Position numbers and translations under genes: made by a program. Source: Pseudoalteromonas rubra (GTDB taxonomy: Bacteria > Pseudomonadota > Gammaproteobacteria > Enterobacterales > Alteromonadaceae). Taken from it: a DNA stretch of 64,000 bases. Below, one piece after another: positions 63,501 through 64,000 of this stretch (the stretch's first letter is position 1; each line of letters opens with the position of its first letter). Where the stretch lies: the NCBI RefSeq assembly GCF_001482385.1, contig NZ_CP013612.1, forward strand, positions 992,001 through 1,056,000. The letters are read 5' to 3'. The notes beneath the pieces are model-generated. The model was given only the letters and a program-made list of their open reading frames with translations. It was not told the DNA's origin and made no database searches.

Positions 63501-64000
63501 TGTGAGTTGACGGATGAAGCACAGCAAACCCTGATCGCCTCGGTGCAAAATCAGCTGAGTGAGTCGCTGGCCGATTACATGGTGCCATCGAGTTTCGTGG
63601 TACTTAACGAATGGCCACAAACGCCAAACGGCAAAATTGACCGTAAAGCACTGCCGGTACCGCAAAGTTTGGGCTATGAAGTTGAATACCTCGCCCCGGT
63701 TACTGAGCAGGAACACGCCCTGGCAGCGCTATGTGCTGAGCTGTTAAATCTTGAACCGACTGAAGTCAGCATGGCGGCCAACTTCTTCGAATTGGGCGGT
63801 CACTCTCTGATGGTGATGGAGCTGGTTAGCCGGTTGAAAAAGCAAGGACTGAGTACGTCGGTACAGGCACTGTTTAACGCTCGAGGGCTGGGTGAGATGG
63901 CTAAAACCATCACAGACGCCACCCATCATAGCGAGCCTGAGTTACCGCAAAATGGCATCCCTGCACAATGTACCCAGATCACGCCAGATATGGTGACGCT
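60516..64000 (+). CDS. NRPS6, partial (docking-C-A-T-...), predicted Ser
   Basis: The gene runs off the right edge; 1161 codons are visible. It contains a TubC-type docking domain (1-55), a condensation domain (about 75-505; FSQTRLWFLEQL, HHIVSDGWS at about 213), an adenylation domain (about 545-1045) and a carrier (LGGHSLMVMEL, about 1092). The code DVWHFSLID fits serine, and this A domain is nearly the same protein as A2 of NRPS3. The last visible residues (NGIPAQCTQITPDMVTL) are the linker that precedes every dual C/E domain in this locus, so a second module with epimerization should follow. The ATG overlaps the NRPS5 stop (TAATG), and GAGGATGG upstream serves as ribosome site. Confidence 0.95.
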   Translation, partial: MNVHQAFELAISQGVHLYVEQGKLKFKAAKGSMTDELRSALKENKTQLIELLSQQAIKADALTQSTGSIPALGLTQSVLSFSQTRLWFLEQLRGPSAEYNIPLALDVQGRLDLAAVEDAFNDILVRHTILRSGYYDSEDGPRQTIRDDAALNIRRIDLCDSDDLAADVAAHIERDTLTPFDLTADVLFRVTYLCTHKHSDGTQQGVLLLNMHHIVSDGWSMEIMTREFVQAYQARVTGQVANLAPLPLQYNDYAHWQREHLTKEALAEQLTYWQKTLADAPAVHGITPDFERPATKQLYGALVRSELSASQAQALQNLARQQQLTPFMLIHSALAYVLSRHSNSYDIVIGTPIANRGHAELEGLIGYFANTLVLRLNTEQPSLTDYFAHVKSVHLGAQANQDVPFEQLVEKLNVPRSSAHAPLFQIMLTTNTDYGVREQQLALDGLQIAQRPASSVTTKFDLEIEVALNEQGVAIEITYDTALFSAQRVSAIANHLNTVLSQLAALTPAELSAKPNTLKLLSDTERQQQLLDWNDTALDYSRERCVHELFEQQAKATPDAIALRFDGRIMNYDTLNTKANQLAHYLRTEHAIGPDALVGLCTERSFEMVIGIWGILKAGGAYVPLDPELPSGRLNYLVEDASARVVLSTQGIIEQVSLGDAAVIALDNFDFDAYSGSNIPVNDIGLTAQHLAYTIYTSGSTGKPKGVLLEHQALHNRIDWMDNEYGCKPQDKILQKTPYSFDVSVWEFVWPMLKGAELVIAKPGGHKDPAYLNELIVATGVTKLHFVPSMLGVMLEHGDLATCSSIEQVFCSGEALQISHVEQFKALLPTAQLHNLYGPTEAAIDVSYWDCAMPHGSSIPIGKPIQNIQLYILDDTLDLLPQGACGELHIGGEGLARGYHNRTELTEERFIDNPFYPQSASKRLYKTGDLVRFREDGNIEYMGRLDHQVKIRGQRIELGEIEYHIGEHEQVDSALVMALSDDKGNQRLVAYVKPSCELTDEAQQTLIASVQNQLSESLADYMVPSSFVVLNEWPQTPNGKIDRKALPVPQSLGYEVEYLAPVTEQEHALAALCAELLNLEPTEVSMAANFFELGGHSLMVMELVSRLKKQGLSTSVQALFNARGLGEMAKTITDATHHSEPELPQNGIPAQCTQITPDMVT

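Overview
The window comes from a marine-type gammaproteobacterium, most probably Pseudoalteromonas or a close relative. This is an inference from gene style: small secreted proteins, a trypsin-like protease with a chitin-binding tail, YqjG, a sigma-54 two-component/efflux operon and a large NRPS locus. No rRNA, tRNA, CRISPR array or insertion sequence was seen.

Positions 1-20 kb hold accessory and housekeeping genes. They begin with small secreted or lipid-anchored proteins (299-2617) and a probable TonB-domain remnant (2060-2212). Next is a five-gene operon of MacA-like adaptor, ABC ATPase, FtsX-type permease, NtrC-family response regulator and sensor kinase (3099-10359). It is preceded by a sigma-54-like promoter and two dyads spaced 33 bp apart, so the operon is probably self-regulated. 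A small secreted protein and a secreted serine protease follow. After these come a cytochrome b561, an EAL-domain protein, a zinc-ribbon protein, a two-gene membrane/glycine-zipper pair that includes a 58-aa gene, YqjG with a pirin, and a stand-alone ParB-like protein.

From about 20.36 kb to the right edge, on the plus strand, there is one nonribosomal peptide synthetase locus. I see six NRPS genes with 12 readable adenylation domains, one internal thioesterase and one SyrD/YojI-type ABC exporter. Five of the six start with a TubC-type N-terminal docking domain. The largest (NRPS4, 43946-56992) starts directly with a condensation domain and looks like the initiating enzyme. The only thioesterase is at the end of NRPS3 (34588-42039), in the middle of the locus. 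One reading is a single assembly line used out of gene order (NRPS4-5-6-...-1-2-3-TE). The alternative is two separate lines. Internal condensation domains of NRPS2, 3 and 4 belong to the dual condensation/epimerization type, so several D-residues are expected.

Binding-pocket codes read by eye give: NRPS1 Pro, Phe; NRPS2 Ala-like, Val; NRPS3 Val, Ser; NRPS4 Phe, aliphatic, Lys-like (basic), Ala-like; NRPS5 bulky aromatic; NRPS6 Ser, then the window ends. NRPS1 is split by a one-base frameshift in a C run at 22817-22820, which is either a sequencing error or a real lesion. I do not recognise the predicted peptide as a known compound.

Other unexplained structure includes a long palindrome present in frame at the same linker of three adenylation domains, variant active-site motifs in the thioesterase and the response regulator, and dyad-rich non-coding DNA just upstream of NRPS1.
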